A stretch of 64,000 nt of DNA from Lewinellaceae bacterium (GCA_020636045.1 JACJYP010000006.1:186001-250000), one strand, 5' to 3'; positions 18,380 to 27,716 are shown, numbered from the stretch's first letter. Notes: generated by a model not told the origin, from the sequence alone. Translations and numbers: made by a program.

Positions 18380-19594
18380 ATGCTGGGAGTGCTTGCATGG
18401 CGAAATATCTGGCGCAACCGCAACCGCTCGCTGATCACGATGGCCTCCATCGCGGGCGCCGTCATGTTGTCGGTGGTCACCGTTTCGCTACAAAAAGGCG
18501 TATGGGACAATCTGGTCCGCAATGTAGTCAGCCTGTACACCGGCTATGTGCAGGTACACGGCAAGGGCTTCTGGGACGAACAAACGCTCGACAACAGTTT
18601 CGAGGTCAGCGATTCGGTGTTACAGACGGTGCTGCATACCGAAGGCGTAACCGGAATGTCGCCCCGTATCGAGGCGTTTGCCCTGGCGTCGGTAGGTGAA
18701 AAAACACGCGGCTGCCTGGCCGTCGGCATCGAACCCGAAGCGGAAGACCGGCTCACCCACCTCCGGGCCAAGATCACGTCGGGGCATTTTATCAAAGACG
18801 GTTCCGATCATGCGCTGGTAGCCGAAGGGCTGGCCGAAAAACTGCACCTGTCCGTCGGCGATACGCTGGTGCTGCTGAGCCAGGGGTATTTTGGCAGCAC
18901 AGCGGCCGGGCAATACCAAATTGCCGGCATCCTGCATTTCGGGTCGCCCGAACTGAACGAAAGCGTATGCTACCTCTCGCTGCAGGCGGCGCGCTACTGG
19001 CTCGACGCCCCGGACCGCGCCACGGCGCTGGCACTCAGCCTCGACGATCCGCGCAACCTGGGGCGCGTACAGCATGCGCTGAAGGCGGCACTGCCGCAGA
19101 CCCTCGAGGTGATGACCTGGGAAGAGATGATGCCCGAGATCGTGCAGCACATCAAGACCGATACGGCGGGCATGTACATCTTCATCGGTGTGCTGTACCT
19201 GCTGATCTCCTTCGGTATTTTTTCCACGCTGCTGATGATGCTGTCGGAGCGGCAGCGGGAATTCGGCATGCTGGTGGCCCTGGGCATGCGCAAGGGAAAG
19301 ATCGCCGCCGTCGTGCTGATGGAGTCGGTTTTTCTCACGTTGACGGGTAGCCTGGCTGGTTTGTTGCTGAGCTGGCCCGTTGTATGGTACCTGACGGAAT
19401 ACCCCATCCGCATCGGAGGGGAATTTGCCAAAATATACGAGCGCTTCGGGTTTGAGGCCGTTTTCCCGGCCACCGTGTATGCGCCGATCTTTATCGAACA
19501 AACGCTGGTGGTGCTGGGGGTAGGGCTTGTACTGGCCCTGTACCCGGCGCTGCAGATCCTCCGGCTCGATCCGGTGGCGGCCATGCGTAAATGA
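18380..19594 (+). CDS. ABC transporter permease, FtsX/LolCE/MacB type (first of two)
   Basis: A 404-residue permease. An N-terminal helix (WRNRNRSLITMASIAGAVML) is followed by a periplasmic MacB-PCD-like domain of about 220 residues and three C-terminal helices in the FtsX domain (MYIFIGVLYLLISFGIFSTLLMM, with the conserved ERQREFGMLVALGM loop, then VVLMESVFLTLTGSLAGLLL and LVVLGVGLVLALYPALQILRLDP). The coupling-helix sequence EFGMLVALGMRKGKI is typical. It starts one base after the stop of the lipoprotein-sorting gene and is followed after 7 bases by a paralogous permease, so a heterodimer like LolC-LolE is expected. Confidence 0.9.
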   Translation: MLGVLAWRNIWRNRNRSLITMASIAGAVMLSVVTVSLQKGVWDNLVRNVVSLYTGYVQVHGKGFWDEQTLDNSFEVSDSVLQTVLHTEGVTGMSPRIEAFALASVGEKTRGCLAVGIEPEAEDRLTHLRAKITSGHFIKDGSDHALVAEGLAEKLHLSVGDTLVLLSQGYFGSTAAGQYQIAGILHFGSPELNESVCYLSLQAARYWLDAPDRATALALSLDDPRNLGRVQHALKAALPQTLEVMTWEEMMPEIVQHIKTDTAGMYIFIGVLYLLISFGIFSTLLMMLSERQREFGMLVALGMRKGKIAAVVLMESVFLTLTGSLAGLLLSWPVVWYLTEYPIRIGGEFAKIYERFGFEAVFPATVYAPIFIEQTLVVLGVGLVLALYPALQILRLDPVAAMRK

Positions 19595-19601
19595 TTGTAA
19601 T

Positions 19602-20813
19602 ATGCTGTTCCAGATCGCCTGGCGAAACCTGTGGCGCAATCGCCTGCGCAGTTTGCTGATCGCCTCGTCCGTTGCGGTCGGGATGTGGGCCGGCGCCTTC
19701 ATCATGGCGATCTATTACGGTATGGGCGACGGGAGGCTGCGCATTGCCATCGACCACGAGGTGTCGCACATGCAAGTGCACCGTCCCGGCTTTTCCGACG
19801 ATCAGGAGGCGCGCATGAACTTCGACGCCGACCGTGTGGAACAGGCGCTGCAAAATCTGCCCGATGTAAAGGCGTATGCGCTGCGCAGTATAACCGGCGG
19901 CATGCTGGCCACCGCCTCGGGTAGCCAGGGCGTACAGATCAACGGCATCGACCCTGCCAGCGAAGAAGCCACGCTCGGACTGAATACTTTTGTTCGGGAA
20001 GGCGAATATCTCGACACTACGATGCGCAACCGCATCCTGATCGGCAAACGCCTGGCCGGCAAGATGAAACTCGAAGTGGGACAGAAGGTGGTGCTGACTT
20101 TCCTCGATACCGCTTCCAACATCATTTCCGGCGCCTTCCGTGTATGTGGCCTGTATACTTCGTACAATGCTCCGCTCGACGAACGCAACGTGTACGTGCT
20201 GAAATCGAACCTCGACCCTCTGCTGGGCCTGCATCGCCAGGCGCACGAAGCGGCCGTGCTCCTGCAGCACGACGAAAGCCTGGATACCGATTTTGCACAA
20301 TTGCAGCATCAACTGCCGGGCCTGAAAGTGGAAAAATGGCAGGATATCTCCCCCGAGACCTCGCTGGTGTTGTCTTCGCTCGACACCTATTCCATCATTT
20401 TTACCGTCATTATCCTGATCGCCCTGGCGTTCGGGATCATCAATACCATGCTCATGGCCGTACTGGAACGCACCCGCGAGATCGGCGTGCTGATGGCTGT
20501 GGGCATGAACAAGTGGCGGGTCTTCGGCATGATCATGTTCGAGACCGTTTTTCTGACCTTCATCGGCGCGCCCGCGGGGCTGCTGGCCGCATGGGCCTGC
20601 GTCTTATGGCTGGGCCACACCGGCCTCGACCTTTCCAAAGTCGCAGGCGATGTCATGCAGGACTTCGGCTATGCCAGCGTAATCTACCCGGTGATGCCGC
20701 TGAACAGTGTGCTCGAGACGATCTGGCTGATCATTTTCGCGGCGCTGGTGTCGGCGATCTTCCCGGCGCTCAAGGCGCTTAAACTAAAACCTGTGGAGGC
20801 CATCAGGGCATAA
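19602..20813 (+). CDS. ABC transporter permease, FtsX/LolCE/MacB type (second of two)
   Basis: A 403-residue paralogue of the preceding permease with the same layout. The N-terminal segment AWRNLWRNRLRSLLIASSVAVGM precedes a periplasmic domain, then the FtsX domain with ERTREIGVLMAVGMNKWRV and final helices ending FPALKALKLKPVEAIRA. A reading from 19527 overlaps the previous gene with non-family sequence, so the ATG at 19602 is used. Together with its neighbour and the ATPase it should form a mechanotransmitting or lipoprotein-extracting ABC complex in the inner membrane. Confidence 0.9.
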   Translation: MLFQIAWRNLWRNRLRSLLIASSVAVGMWAGAFIMAIYYGMGDGRLRIAIDHEVSHMQVHRPGFSDDQEARMNFDADRVEQALQNLPDVKAYALRSITGGMLATASGSQGVQINGIDPASEEATLGLNTFVREGEYLDTTMRNRILIGKRLAGKMKLEVGQKVVLTFLDTASNIISGAFRVCGLYTSYNAPLDERNVYVLKSNLDPLLGLHRQAHEAAVLLQHDESLDTDFAQLQHQLPGLKVEKWQDISPETSLVLSSLDTYSIIFTVIILIALAFGIINTMLMAVLERTREIGVLMAVGMNKWRVFGMIMFETVFLTFIGAPAGLLAAWACVLWLGHTGLDLSKVAGDVMQDFGYASVIYPVMPLNSVLETIWLIIFAALVSAIFPALKALKLKPVEAIRA

Positions 20814-20824
20814 AAAAGAAGCAT

Positions 20825-21535
20825 ATGGAAACCCGAACAGTGATCGACGCGCACAACCTTTCAAAGGTATACAACCCCGATTCCATTCCGGTGAACGCCG
20901 TCAATGAAGTGCACCTGCACCTCGAACGCGGGGAATTCACCTCCCTGGTAGGCCCCTCCGGCTCCGGTAAAACCACCCTGCTCAACCTCATCGGCGGTCT
21001 GGATCAGCCGACGACCGGAAAAGTGCTTATCAACGGCACGGACATCACCGCGATGGCGCCCAATGCCCTGATCGATTTTCGCCTGCACAATATCGGGTTC
21101 GTTTTTCAGGCCTTCAACCTCATCCCTGTGCTGACGGCCAGCGAGAACATCGAATTTATCATGCTCCTGCAAAAAATACCCAAAGCCGAGCGCACCCGGC
21201 GCGTGCGCGAATTACTGGAAGCCGTGGGCCTGCCCGACAAGGGGGATGCGCGCCCCGCTCAACTTTCCGGCGGACAGCAGCAACGCGTCGCAGTGGCGCG
21301 CGCCCTGGCCTCCAAGCCGCAGTTTATTCTCGCCGACGAACCTACCGCCAACCTCGACAGCCACTCAGCGGCCACCCTGCTCGATATTATGGAAAAACTG
21401 AACCGCGAAGAGCACATGACCTTCCTGTTCTCCACCCATGACCAGCGTGTGATCGACCGCGCCCGCCGGGTGATCACCCTGGTGGACGGCCGCATTTCTT
21501 CGGATACCGCCCCCGCAGGCCTGAGCCATGCGTAA
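20825..21535 (+). CDS. ABC transporter ATP-binding protein, LolD/MacB type
   Basis: A 236-residue ATPase. Walker A is GPSGSGKTTLL (about residues 42-52), the Q-loop is in GFVFQAFNLIPVLTASENIE, the signature is LSGGQQQRVAVARAL, Walker B is FILADEPTANLD and the switch His is in LFSTHDQRVI. The NIGFVFQAFNLIPVLTA segment is typical of the LolD/MacB/FtsE subfamily rather than nutrient importers. It lies 11 bases after the second permease and its end overlaps the start of the beta-barrel gene by 8 bases, so the five genes are translated as a unit. Confidence 0.93.
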   Translation: METRTVIDAHNLSKVYNPDSIPVNAVNEVHLHLERGEFTSLVGPSGSGKTTLLNLIGGLDQPTTGKVLINGTDITAMAPNALIDFRLHNIGFVFQAFNLIPVLTASENIEFIMLLQKIPKAERTRRVRELLEAVGLPDKGDARPAQLSGGQQQRVAVARALASKPQFILADEPTANLDSHSAATLLDIMEKLNREEHMTFLFSTHDQRVIDRARRVITLVDGRISSDTAPAGLSHA

Positions 21536-22712
21536 TGCCGTGAAAAATTGTCTGTTTTATCTGTTGCTGGCTGTTGTACTCCAGGGCTGGCTGCCTGACC
21601 GTGTCGTTGCGCAGTCCGATTCCATTCCACACTGGGCTTTCCGTGGCTATGTCAAAAACCTGCAAAACTGGATATTCAGCGATCAGCGCAATTCGATGGT
21701 CAATGGCGGCTTTTTTCACAACCGGCTGACCCTGAAATGGATGCCCGACCCGGCCTGGACCGTCGACGCCGAACTGCGCAACCGCCTGTTCTATGGAGAA
21801 TGGGTGCGTTACCAGCCCGGCTGGGCCGATATGCTCGATCAGGACAACGGTTTGTTCGACCTCTCGTTTGTGCCGCTGGAACGCGCGTCCATGATCGGGA
21901 GTGTGGTCGCCGACCGCCTGTACGCGCAGTGGCAGCACGAGCGCTGGACCCTGCGGGCGGGGCGCCAGCGGATCAACTGGGCAGTTGCCCTCACATGGAA
22001 TCCAAACGACTGGTTCAATACTTGGAATTTTCTCGATTTCGATTACGAAGAGCGCCCGGGCGCCGACGCCCTGCGTGTGGAATACCGCACCGGCGGCTTT
22101 TCCATGCTCGACGTAGCGGTCAGCCCCGCCAATGACCCCAAAGACTGGATCGCCGCAGCCCGCTACGGGGGCAACCTGAAGCAGTACGACTGGCAGTTGC
22201 AGGCGGGCGTGTACCGCCACCGCTTCGCTGCGGGGCTCGGCTGGGCCGGCAACCTCGGGCAAGCGGGGTTCAAGGGCGAGGTTTCTTTCTTCCAGCCCCT
22301 CGATTCTGAAGACGGCGATGCCAGCATCAGCGCTACGGCGGGCATCGACGCCGCGCTGGGCGGCAAGTGGTTTGTCAACGGTGGTTTTCTGATCAATTCG
22401 CGCGGCAGCAGCGGCAGCATCGATGTGCTTGCACTGAACCGCAGCAACCTTTCTCCCGATAACCTGATGCCGGGAAAACTGTCGTTTCTGGCAGGGGGCA
22501 CCTTTCTCGTAACGCCGCTTTTCACCACCTCGCTCAATGCCGTGTATTCTCCCAACGGCGATCTGATCATCCTGATCCCCACTGCGGCGTATTCCGTATC
22601 TGAAAACTGGGATGTTGACCTGACAGGGCAGTTGTTTTGGCTGGAAAGTGAAAACGGGGGATTGAAAAATGAATTGAACTGGCTGTTTTTGCGTGTGCGC
22701 TGGAGTTTTTAG
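21528..22712 (+). CDS. predicted outer membrane beta-barrel protein of the Lol-like operon
   Basis: A 394-residue protein with signal peptide (LLLAVVLQGWLPDRVVAQ). After it the sequence alternates in short amphipathic strands with many Trp/Tyr/Arg residues (RLYAQWQHERWTLRAGRQRINWAVALTW cited as RLYAQWQHERW and RAGRQRINWAVALTW) and ends LFLRVRWSF, a C-terminal aromatic residue as in barrel proteins. The layout resembles porin-like DUF1302-type barrels, but I cannot name a family with confidence. Its ATG lies inside the last codons of the ATPase gene. Physical linkage suggests it is the outer-membrane acceptor or channel of the ABC/LolA-like system. Confidence 0.78.
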   Translation: MRNAVKNCLFYLLLAVVLQGWLPDRVVAQSDSIPHWAFRGYVKNLQNWIFSDQRNSMVNGGFFHNRLTLKWMPDPAWTVDAELRNRLFYGEWVRYQPGWADMLDQDNGLFDLSFVPLERASMIGSVVADRLYAQWQHERWTLRAGRQRINWAVALTWNPNDWFNTWNFLDFDYEERPGADALRVEYRTGGFSMLDVAVSPANDPKDWIAAARYGGNLKQYDWQLQAGVYRHRFAAGLGWAGNLGQAGFKGEVSFFQPLDSEDGDASISATAGIDAALGGKWFVNGGFLINSRGSSGSIDVLALNRSNLSPDNLMPGKLSFLAGGTFLVTPLFTTSLNAVYSPNGDLIILIPTAAYSVSENWDVDLTGQLFWLESENGGLKNELNWLFLRVRWSF

Positions 22713-22746
22713 AGCGTGTCGGAAAACAAGCGAATACCTTAGTTCG

Positions 22747-25194
22747 TCAGCCTTTCAGCCGCCTCGCCATCCAGTTGCCCATGCTCACGCCGAACAGTAC
22801 GATCGTGACCGAACTCAGCGGCATCAGCACCGCGGCGATGAGCGGCGACAACCCCCCTGTGACGGCGTACGACAGGCCGGCGATGTTGTACAACACTGCG
22901 ATATAGAAAGCGCGGTTTACGATCTGTACGCCCCCCCGCGCGAGTTGCATGTATTTCGGAAGGTTTGAGAATTCATCGGCGTGCACGATGGCGTCGCATG
23001 CAGGGGTAAAGTTGTTGGTGTTTTCCGCCACCACGATGCCTACGTCACTCTGACGCAGGGCGCCGGCGTCGTTAAGGCCGTCGCCGAGCATCATCACGTG
23101 TCGGCCGCCCCGTTGCAGTTTCCTGACAAAATCGAGTTTGTCCTGTGGCGTGCTGTTGAATTGCATGGCGCCGGACTCCGGGAAAAAGGGCGCAAGTTTG
23201 GCGGCTTCGCGGTCGCGATCGCCGGAAAGCAGCCATACGCCGCCGGGTGCGGAAGCCCGGAAATGGTCGATCACCTCCTTCAGGCCGTCGCGGTATCTGC
23301 TTTTGATCTCGAAATGTCCGGGCACTTCGCCGTCCACAGCGACGAACACACCGCCCTGCTGCGGGTCTGCCGCGCCGGTAAATTCCGCCGATCCCACCTT
23401 CACTTCGCGGCCCGTCACGATTCCCCGCACGCCCCGGCCGGAAATCTCTTCGAACTGTTCGGGCGCTTCCGCCTGCACGTCGGCCATAGATTCATAAATG
23501 CGGCGGCTAAGCGGGTGCGAGGAATGGCGGGTCAGCGAGCGTACGGCCACGCGTTCCTCGTATTGCAGGGGCCGGCCGATAAAGGCGAGTTCCTGTGCGG
23601 CAATGTTGGTGATCGTGCCCGTTTTATCAAAGATAACGGCCTCCGTGGCGGCAATCCCTTCCAGGACATTGATGTTTTTTACGTAAAAACGGTGGCGGCC
23701 GAGGATGCGGACGATGTTGCCGAGCGTGAAGGGGATGGCCAGCGCCACGGCACAGGGGCAGGCGACGATCATCACGGCGGTGAAGGCGTTCACGGCCGCT
23801 GCCATATCGCCGCGCAGCAGCCACCAGTATAAAAACGCCGCGCCGCCCACACCGAGGATCAGGCCGGTGAAGTAACGCCCGGCGCGGTCGGCGAGCCGGG
23901 TGGTATAGCCTTTTTCACCGCTCTGGAAGGCTTCGTCGTTCCACAGGCGCGTGAGATAGCTCTGCGACACGCGGCGGGTCAGGGAGATATCGATGCTCTC
24001 GCCGGTTTGTTTGCCGCCGGCAAAAACGCGTTCTCCGCTCGTGACCGCTACGGGTTCCGATTCGCCGGTCACGAAGCTGTAGTCGATGCGCGCCGATCCG
24101 CGCAGCAGGATGCCGTCGGCGGGAATGATCTCCTGGCTGCGCACCACGATGATGTCGCCCGGCACGAGCCGGTTCACGGGCACGGTGTTTTCTTCGGAAG
24201 TGCCGGTCTTGACGGTGGCGGCGACGGGGAAATAGGATTTGTAATCGCGTTCGAATGAAAGTTGCTGCCAGGTGCTCTGCTGGAACCATTTGCCGGTGAG
24301 CAGCAGAAAGATCAGTCCCGCAAACGAGTCGAGATAGCCGGCGCCGCTGTGGCTGAGGATCTCCCATGCGCTGCGGCCGAACAACATCAGGATGCCCAGT
24401 GCAAGCGGCACGTCGATGTTCAGGTAGCGGGTGCGCAGACCGTTCCAGGCAGAGACGAGGTAGTCGCGGGCGCTGAAAATCAGCACAGGAGTGGCCAGCA
24501 CCAGGCTCATGTAGCCGAAAACATCGGCGAAACGGCGGTTGGTGTCGGGGTCCATACCCACGTACTCGGGGAAACTAAACAGCATGATGTTGCCGAAGGC
24601 GAAGCCGACAAGGCCGATCTGGTAGGCCAGTTTTTTGCTGAACACGCGCGGCTTTGCATTGTCCACGTCGCCGAGGTTGATCTCGGGTGCGTAACCGATC
24701 GAGGCGAGCAGGGCCGCGAGTTTGCGCAGCGAAGAGCGCTCCGGATCGTATTGCAGGGTGGCCGTTTTTTTCAGGAAATTGACACGCGAGTGGGTGACGC
24801 CTTCGTCGAGTTTGTACAGGTGTTCCAGCAGCCAGATGCAGGAAACGCAATGCATCTGCGGCAGGTAAAACGTCACCTGCGCCATGCTGCCGTTGTTGAA
24901 CTCGAGCAGTTTTTCCTGCACTTCGGCATCGTCGAGGTAAGCGTATGCTTTGGAATCTTTCCGGTTTTTAAGGCTCTGCCCCGGCTTTTCATCAAGGCGG
25001 TAGTACTCGCAGAGGTCGTGTGTGTTGAGGATCTCATATACCATTTTGCAGCCTTCGCAGCAAAAATATTTATCGTCGATGCGCAGGTGATCCAGGGCGT
25101 CGGGGCGTGCGGGAGGGCAGGGCTCCTGGCAATGGAAACACGTGTGTCGGGATGCAGATGTTGCTTGCGCCGGTGCAAGGGTGGTCGCGGCCAT
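22747..25194 (-). CDS. ccoI: heavy-metal translocating P-type ATPase, CcoI/FixI-like copper ATPase
   Basis: An 815-residue P1B-type ATPase from the ATG at 25194; a TTG seven codons upstream is less likely. The N-terminus has a Cys-rich metal-binding segment (CFHCQEPCP, then CCEGCKMVY) and an HMA domain with MHCVSCIW. The membrane part carries the CPC copper motif (IVACPCAVALAIPF). The phosphorylation site is DKTGT and the hinge GDGLND. The double N-terminal Cys module is typical of CcoI/FixI, which loads copper for cbb3-type cytochrome oxidase. No ccoS, ccoN or ccoG is adjacent here; an unrelated-looking polyferredoxin lies at 36654. The copper assignment is strong, the cbb3 role inferred. 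Confidence 0.88.
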   Translation of the reverse strand: MAATTLAPAQATSASRHTCFHCQEPCPPARPDALDHLRIDDKYFCCEGCKMVYEILNTHDLCEYYRLDEKPGQSLKNRKDSKAYAYLDDAEVQEKLLEFNNGSMAQVTFYLPQMHCVSCIWLLEHLYKLDEGVTHSRVNFLKKTATLQYDPERSSLRKLAALLASIGYAPEINLGDVDNAKPRVFSKKLAYQIGLVGFAFGNIMLFSFPEYVGMDPDTNRRFADVFGYMSLVLATPVLIFSARDYLVSAWNGLRTRYLNIDVPLALGILMLFGRSAWEILSHSGAGYLDSFAGLIFLLLTGKWFQQSTWQQLSFERDYKSYFPVAATVKTGTSEENTVPVNRLVPGDIIVVRSQEIIPADGILLRGSARIDYSFVTGESEPVAVTSGERVFAGGKQTGESIDISLTRRVSQSYLTRLWNDEAFQSGEKGYTTRLADRAGRYFTGLILGVGGAAFLYWWLLRGDMAAAVNAFTAVMIVACPCAVALAIPFTLGNIVRILGRHRFYVKNINVLEGIAATEAVIFDKTGTITNIAAQELAFIGRPLQYEERVAVRSLTRHSSHPLSRRIYESMADVQAEAPEQFEEISGRGVRGIVTGREVKVGSAEFTGAADPQQGGVFVAVDGEVPGHFEIKSRYRDGLKEVIDHFRASAPGGVWLLSGDRDREAAKLAPFFPESGAMQFNSTPQDKLDFVRKLQRGGRHVMMLGDGLNDAGALRQSDVGIVVAENTNNFTPACDAIVHADEFSNLPKYMQLARGGVQIVNRAFYIAVLYNIAGLSYAVTGGLSPLIAAVLMPLSSVTIVLFGVSMGNWMARRLKG

Positions 25195-25281
25195 GTGCTT
25201 GAGATTTTGCCTCAAAAGTACCCTGGCCTGCCGCTACAAGGGGGTGACGGCGGTCATGGGGGGTAGTGATGCTGGTCGTAT

Positions 25282-26163
25282 TTACCCGAAAATACTCGCC
25301 AGATTTCCCACCTGGCGGCGATACTGATCGGCCGGAATGCCGGCGTGTTTTTTGAAAAAACGGCTGAAATAGTGCTGGTCGGAGAAGCCGAGCGAGAAGG
25401 CGATCTCTTTCACCGGGTTTTCGGTGCGGTACAGTTGCCGACGTGCCTCTACCATCAGTTTGTCGGCAATCAGGGCGCTGGGCGTTCTGTTGAAATGTTT
25501 TTTGGTCAGTTTGCCAAGCGCTTTTGGCGAAATGTGCAACATCGCGGCGTAATCGGAAGGGGAGTGGCGGGCATGGTAGTGCCGTTCGATGAGTTCCTTC
25601 AGTTTTTGCAACACCGGCTGCTCGCTTTGCAGGGCCTGCCGGTTCGCGTCCTGCTCCAGGCAGATGCGGCTGGCATGGATCAGGAATATTTTCAGGTAAC
25701 TGTACAAAATGTCTTCCCTGGCGAAGCCGTGCTGTGAACCAAGGGCTTCCAGCATCTGACGGGTCAGTTCTTCAAAGGAGACGGCATCGTTGCGGTCCAC
25801 GGAAAGGCAGGGCGGAGCATAAATATTGTTGAACAACACACCATCGCAAGCGATCTCTTTGCGGTGTTTTTCCATGCAAAAAAACTCGTTGGAAAACTGG
25901 TAGGTCGTGCCTTTTACCGGTTTGTCGGTGGCGAGGGTAAAGGCCTGGCAGGGGCTGAAAAACAGCATATTGAGCGATTCGAAAGAAAGACAGGAGAATT
26001 CGCCGTTCAAGTGGCCGCGCCCTTCTCTTATCCAGATGACGGTATACGTATTCAACCGGTGCTGGCGGTTCAGGCAGTCCGGCGTGATCGGTTTTACGCG
26101 GAAGGCAACATCGCCGTTCCAGCGGTTGCGGAGGGTGGTTGTGCGGCGTTTGGCCTGGCTCAT
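25282..26163 (-). CDS. AraC family transcriptional regulator
   Basis: About 293 residues. The C-terminal 100 residues hold the double helix-turn-helix of AraC/XylS proteins: HYHARHSPSDYAAMLHISPKALGKLTKKHFNRTP and IAFSLGFSDQHYFSRFFKKHAGIPADQYR (second helix core FSLGFSDQHYFSRFFKK). The N-terminal 170 residues form a cupin-like sensor region. The frame stays open to 26376; I chose the ATG at 26163 (MSQAKRR) because sequence before it is low in family-like character, with 26220 as alternative. Targets are unknown; the upstream same-strand neighbour is an outer membrane protein gene ending at 26297. Confidence 0.85.
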   Translation of the reverse strand: MSQAKRRTTTLRNRWNGDVAFRVKPITPDCLNRQHRLNTYTVIWIREGRGHLNGEFSCLSFESLNMLFFSPCQAFTLATDKPVKGTTYQFSNEFFCMEKHRKEIACDGVLFNNIYAPPCLSVDRNDAVSFEELTRQMLEALGSQHGFAREDILYSYLKIFLIHASRICLEQDANRQALQSEQPVLQKLKELIERHYHARHSPSDYAAMLHISPKALGKLTKKHFNRTPSALIADKLMVEARRQLYRTENPVKEIAFSLGFSDQHYFSRFFKKHAGIPADQYRRQVGNLASIFG

Positions 26164-26296
26164 TGTTTTCCGTGCGAATGGCTTACTGCAAACAACCCCA
26201 GTGGTCGCTTCAAATTGCATTTTGCACGGTACTATCAGGCTCAAAAGTCCGGGCCCTGACAACGGAGCGGAAAAACAGGTATTTGTAAAGCCCAGC

Positions 26297-27139
26297 CTAT
26301 CGCTCGTACACGACCCCCACCGAAAAATAGGGCGCAATGTAGATGTTTTGGAAAGGGGCGATCCAGTCGCCGCCATCGAGGTAAGTGGCTGCTACGCCCC
26401 AATGGCTGCCGATGCGGTAAAAGGCTTCCGCGCTGAGGAGGGTGTAGGTGGTAGCATCGCCTCGCACGAAGCCGAGTTCGGGATGGCGGCTGTCGCCGTT
26501 GGAAAATTGCGCCCGCAGTTTGGCGTTGAGCCACAGCGGTTTCCAGGGATTGAAACCCAGTTCCGCACCGAACTGGTAGAGGTCGCGGAATTTTTTGCCC
26601 TCGTATTTCGTGCGGAAATTGTAGGCCGTGAACGCAGATGCGTAGCATTTCCCGAAAGAATGCGAGGCGGCCAGGGTCGTCCAGACGTTGAACTCGCCGT
26701 CGCCGGTAGGCAGGTTGATGCGGTCCTCGGGAAACTGTTTGTTTGTCGCGTAGGCATTGGCGCGGCCCGTCGGTATTTCGGGGGCCACGCTGACTGATAC
26801 GGGAAATGTGTTGCCGCTGAGCCGGTATTTTGCTTCGAGGCGCAGATCGCCGATGCCTGCTACCGTGCTGGTGGTCTCAAAACTGTTGAAGCGCAACAAC
26901 GGCGCCTGCACAATGAACGTGAGCCGCTCGCGAAAACCGTATTCGCCGTACAGGTTGATCGACGACTGCCTGAAAGCACTTGTGGTAACGGACTCTCCGT
27001 TGGGGTTGTAGTAGGTGGTGGCATCGAGAAAAGAACCGTCGATCTTGATGAACAGGCCTTTAGGTGCGCGCGTCCAGCCGCTTTGCGCAGCGGCAAAAAA
27101 GGGGCACAGCGCCAGCAGGAGCAGTATCTTGTTTTTCAT
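26297..27139 (-). CDS. predicted outer membrane protein
   Basis: A 280-residue protein with signal peptide MKNKILLLLALCPFFAAAQ; the open frame extends upstream to 27220, but the signal fixes the start at 27139. The remainder is a series of amphipathic beta strands with aromatic ends (NLYGEYGFRERLTFIVQAPLL, DLRLEAKYRL, WGVAATYLDGGDWIAPF, IYIAPYFSVGVVYER), fitting a 10-14 strand barrel of the kind annotated 'transporter/porin family, DUF3187- or OmpW-like'. I do not recognise a specific function. A long stem-loop (27179-27238) lies between it and the DM13 gene upstream. Confidence 0.75.
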   Translation of the reverse strand: MKNKILLLLALCPFFAAAQSGWTRAPKGLFIKIDGSFLDATTYYNPNGESVTTSAFRQSSINLYGEYGFRERLTFIVQAPLLRFNSFETTSTVAGIGDLRLEAKYRLSGNTFPVSVSVAPEIPTGRANAYATNKQFPEDRINLPTGDGEFNVWTTLAASHSFGKCYASAFTAYNFRTKYEGKKFRDLYQFGAELGFNPWKPLWLNAKLRAQFSNGDSRHPELGFVRGDATTYTLLSAEAFYRIGSHWGVAATYLDGGDWIAPFQNIYIAPYFSVGVVYER

Positions 27140-27178
27140 CTTCTGAAGGATGTTGCGAAAAAAGAGGTATCGGTACCG

Positions 27179-27238
27179 ATCTTCTGAAAGCCCGGCCGCC
27201 TGGACGGTCGCCTGGCGCACCGGGCCGGATCAGAAGAT
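27179..27238. promoter_or_regulatory. long imperfect stem-loop between the DM13 and outer membrane protein genes
   Basis: Outer arms ATCTTCTGA (27179-27187) and TCAGAAGAT (27230-27238) are perfect complements. Inner arms GCCCGG (27190-27195) and CCGGGC (27220-27225) are also complementary. The outer-arm sequence recurs at 27138-27146, overlapping the start codon of the downstream gene. There is no T-tract, so a processing site, attenuator or operator is more likely than a simple terminator. Confidence 0.45.
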
Positions 27239-27261
27239 GATTGAAAATGCGTGTCAGGCGT

Positions 27262-27714
27262 TCATTGCAGGGCGGCGTAGCCGAAAGGAATGTTCGCCGA
27301 AGCGCACCACAGGATCACGTAGTTGAATTTCGATGCGGCGGCAGGATCAAGCAGAAAATAATTCTCACCCGCTTTCGACACTGGTCCGATGAGGCGCAGG
27401 TCGGGATTGCCGTTGGCGGGGTCGGCGGTGTAGGTATCGCTGGTGCTGAGGTACACCGTTACGGTGCCGGTGGCGAGGTTGGTCGTAAAATCGCTGCTGA
27501 AGCGCAGAAACTGTTTGCCATCTTCATCGGTGCCCAGTTGTGCGGTGCCTTTTGTACCCGTGGCATTTTGTTCCACAAAGCTGCCGCTTTCAGCCGCGGT
27601 AAAAGCGCCTTGCGGCTGGGTGGGGTCGATGATCACTTCTTTTTCTTTTTCACAGGCGGTGAATGCGAGTGCTGCGGCCGTCAGCAGCAGGAAAGGGAAT
27701 GATTTGAATGTCAT
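27262..27714 (-). CDS. DM13 domain lipoprotein
   Basis: A 150-residue lipoprotein: signal LLLTAAALAFTAC with lipobox Cys at residue 21, then a short acidic linker (EKEKEVIIDPTQP). Residues 45-150 match the DM13 domain: GTAQLGTDEDGKQFLRFSSDF, TVYLSTSD, LIGPVSKAGENYFLLDP and the characteristic YVILWCASANIPFGYAAL with its conserved Cys. DM13 domains are proposed to take part in redox or electron-transfer reactions; the function of stand-alone bacterial lipoproteins is unproven. A near-perfect inverted repeat flanks its leader (27717-27776). Confidence 0.83.
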   Translation of the reverse strand: MTFKSFPFLLLTAAALAFTACEKEKEVIIDPTQPQGAFTAAESGSFVEQNATGTKGTAQLGTDEDGKQFLRFSSDFTTNLATGTVTVYLSTSDTYTADPANGNPDLRLIGPVSKAGENYFLLDPAAASKFNYVILWCASANIPFGYAALQ

Positions 27715-27716
27715 AA

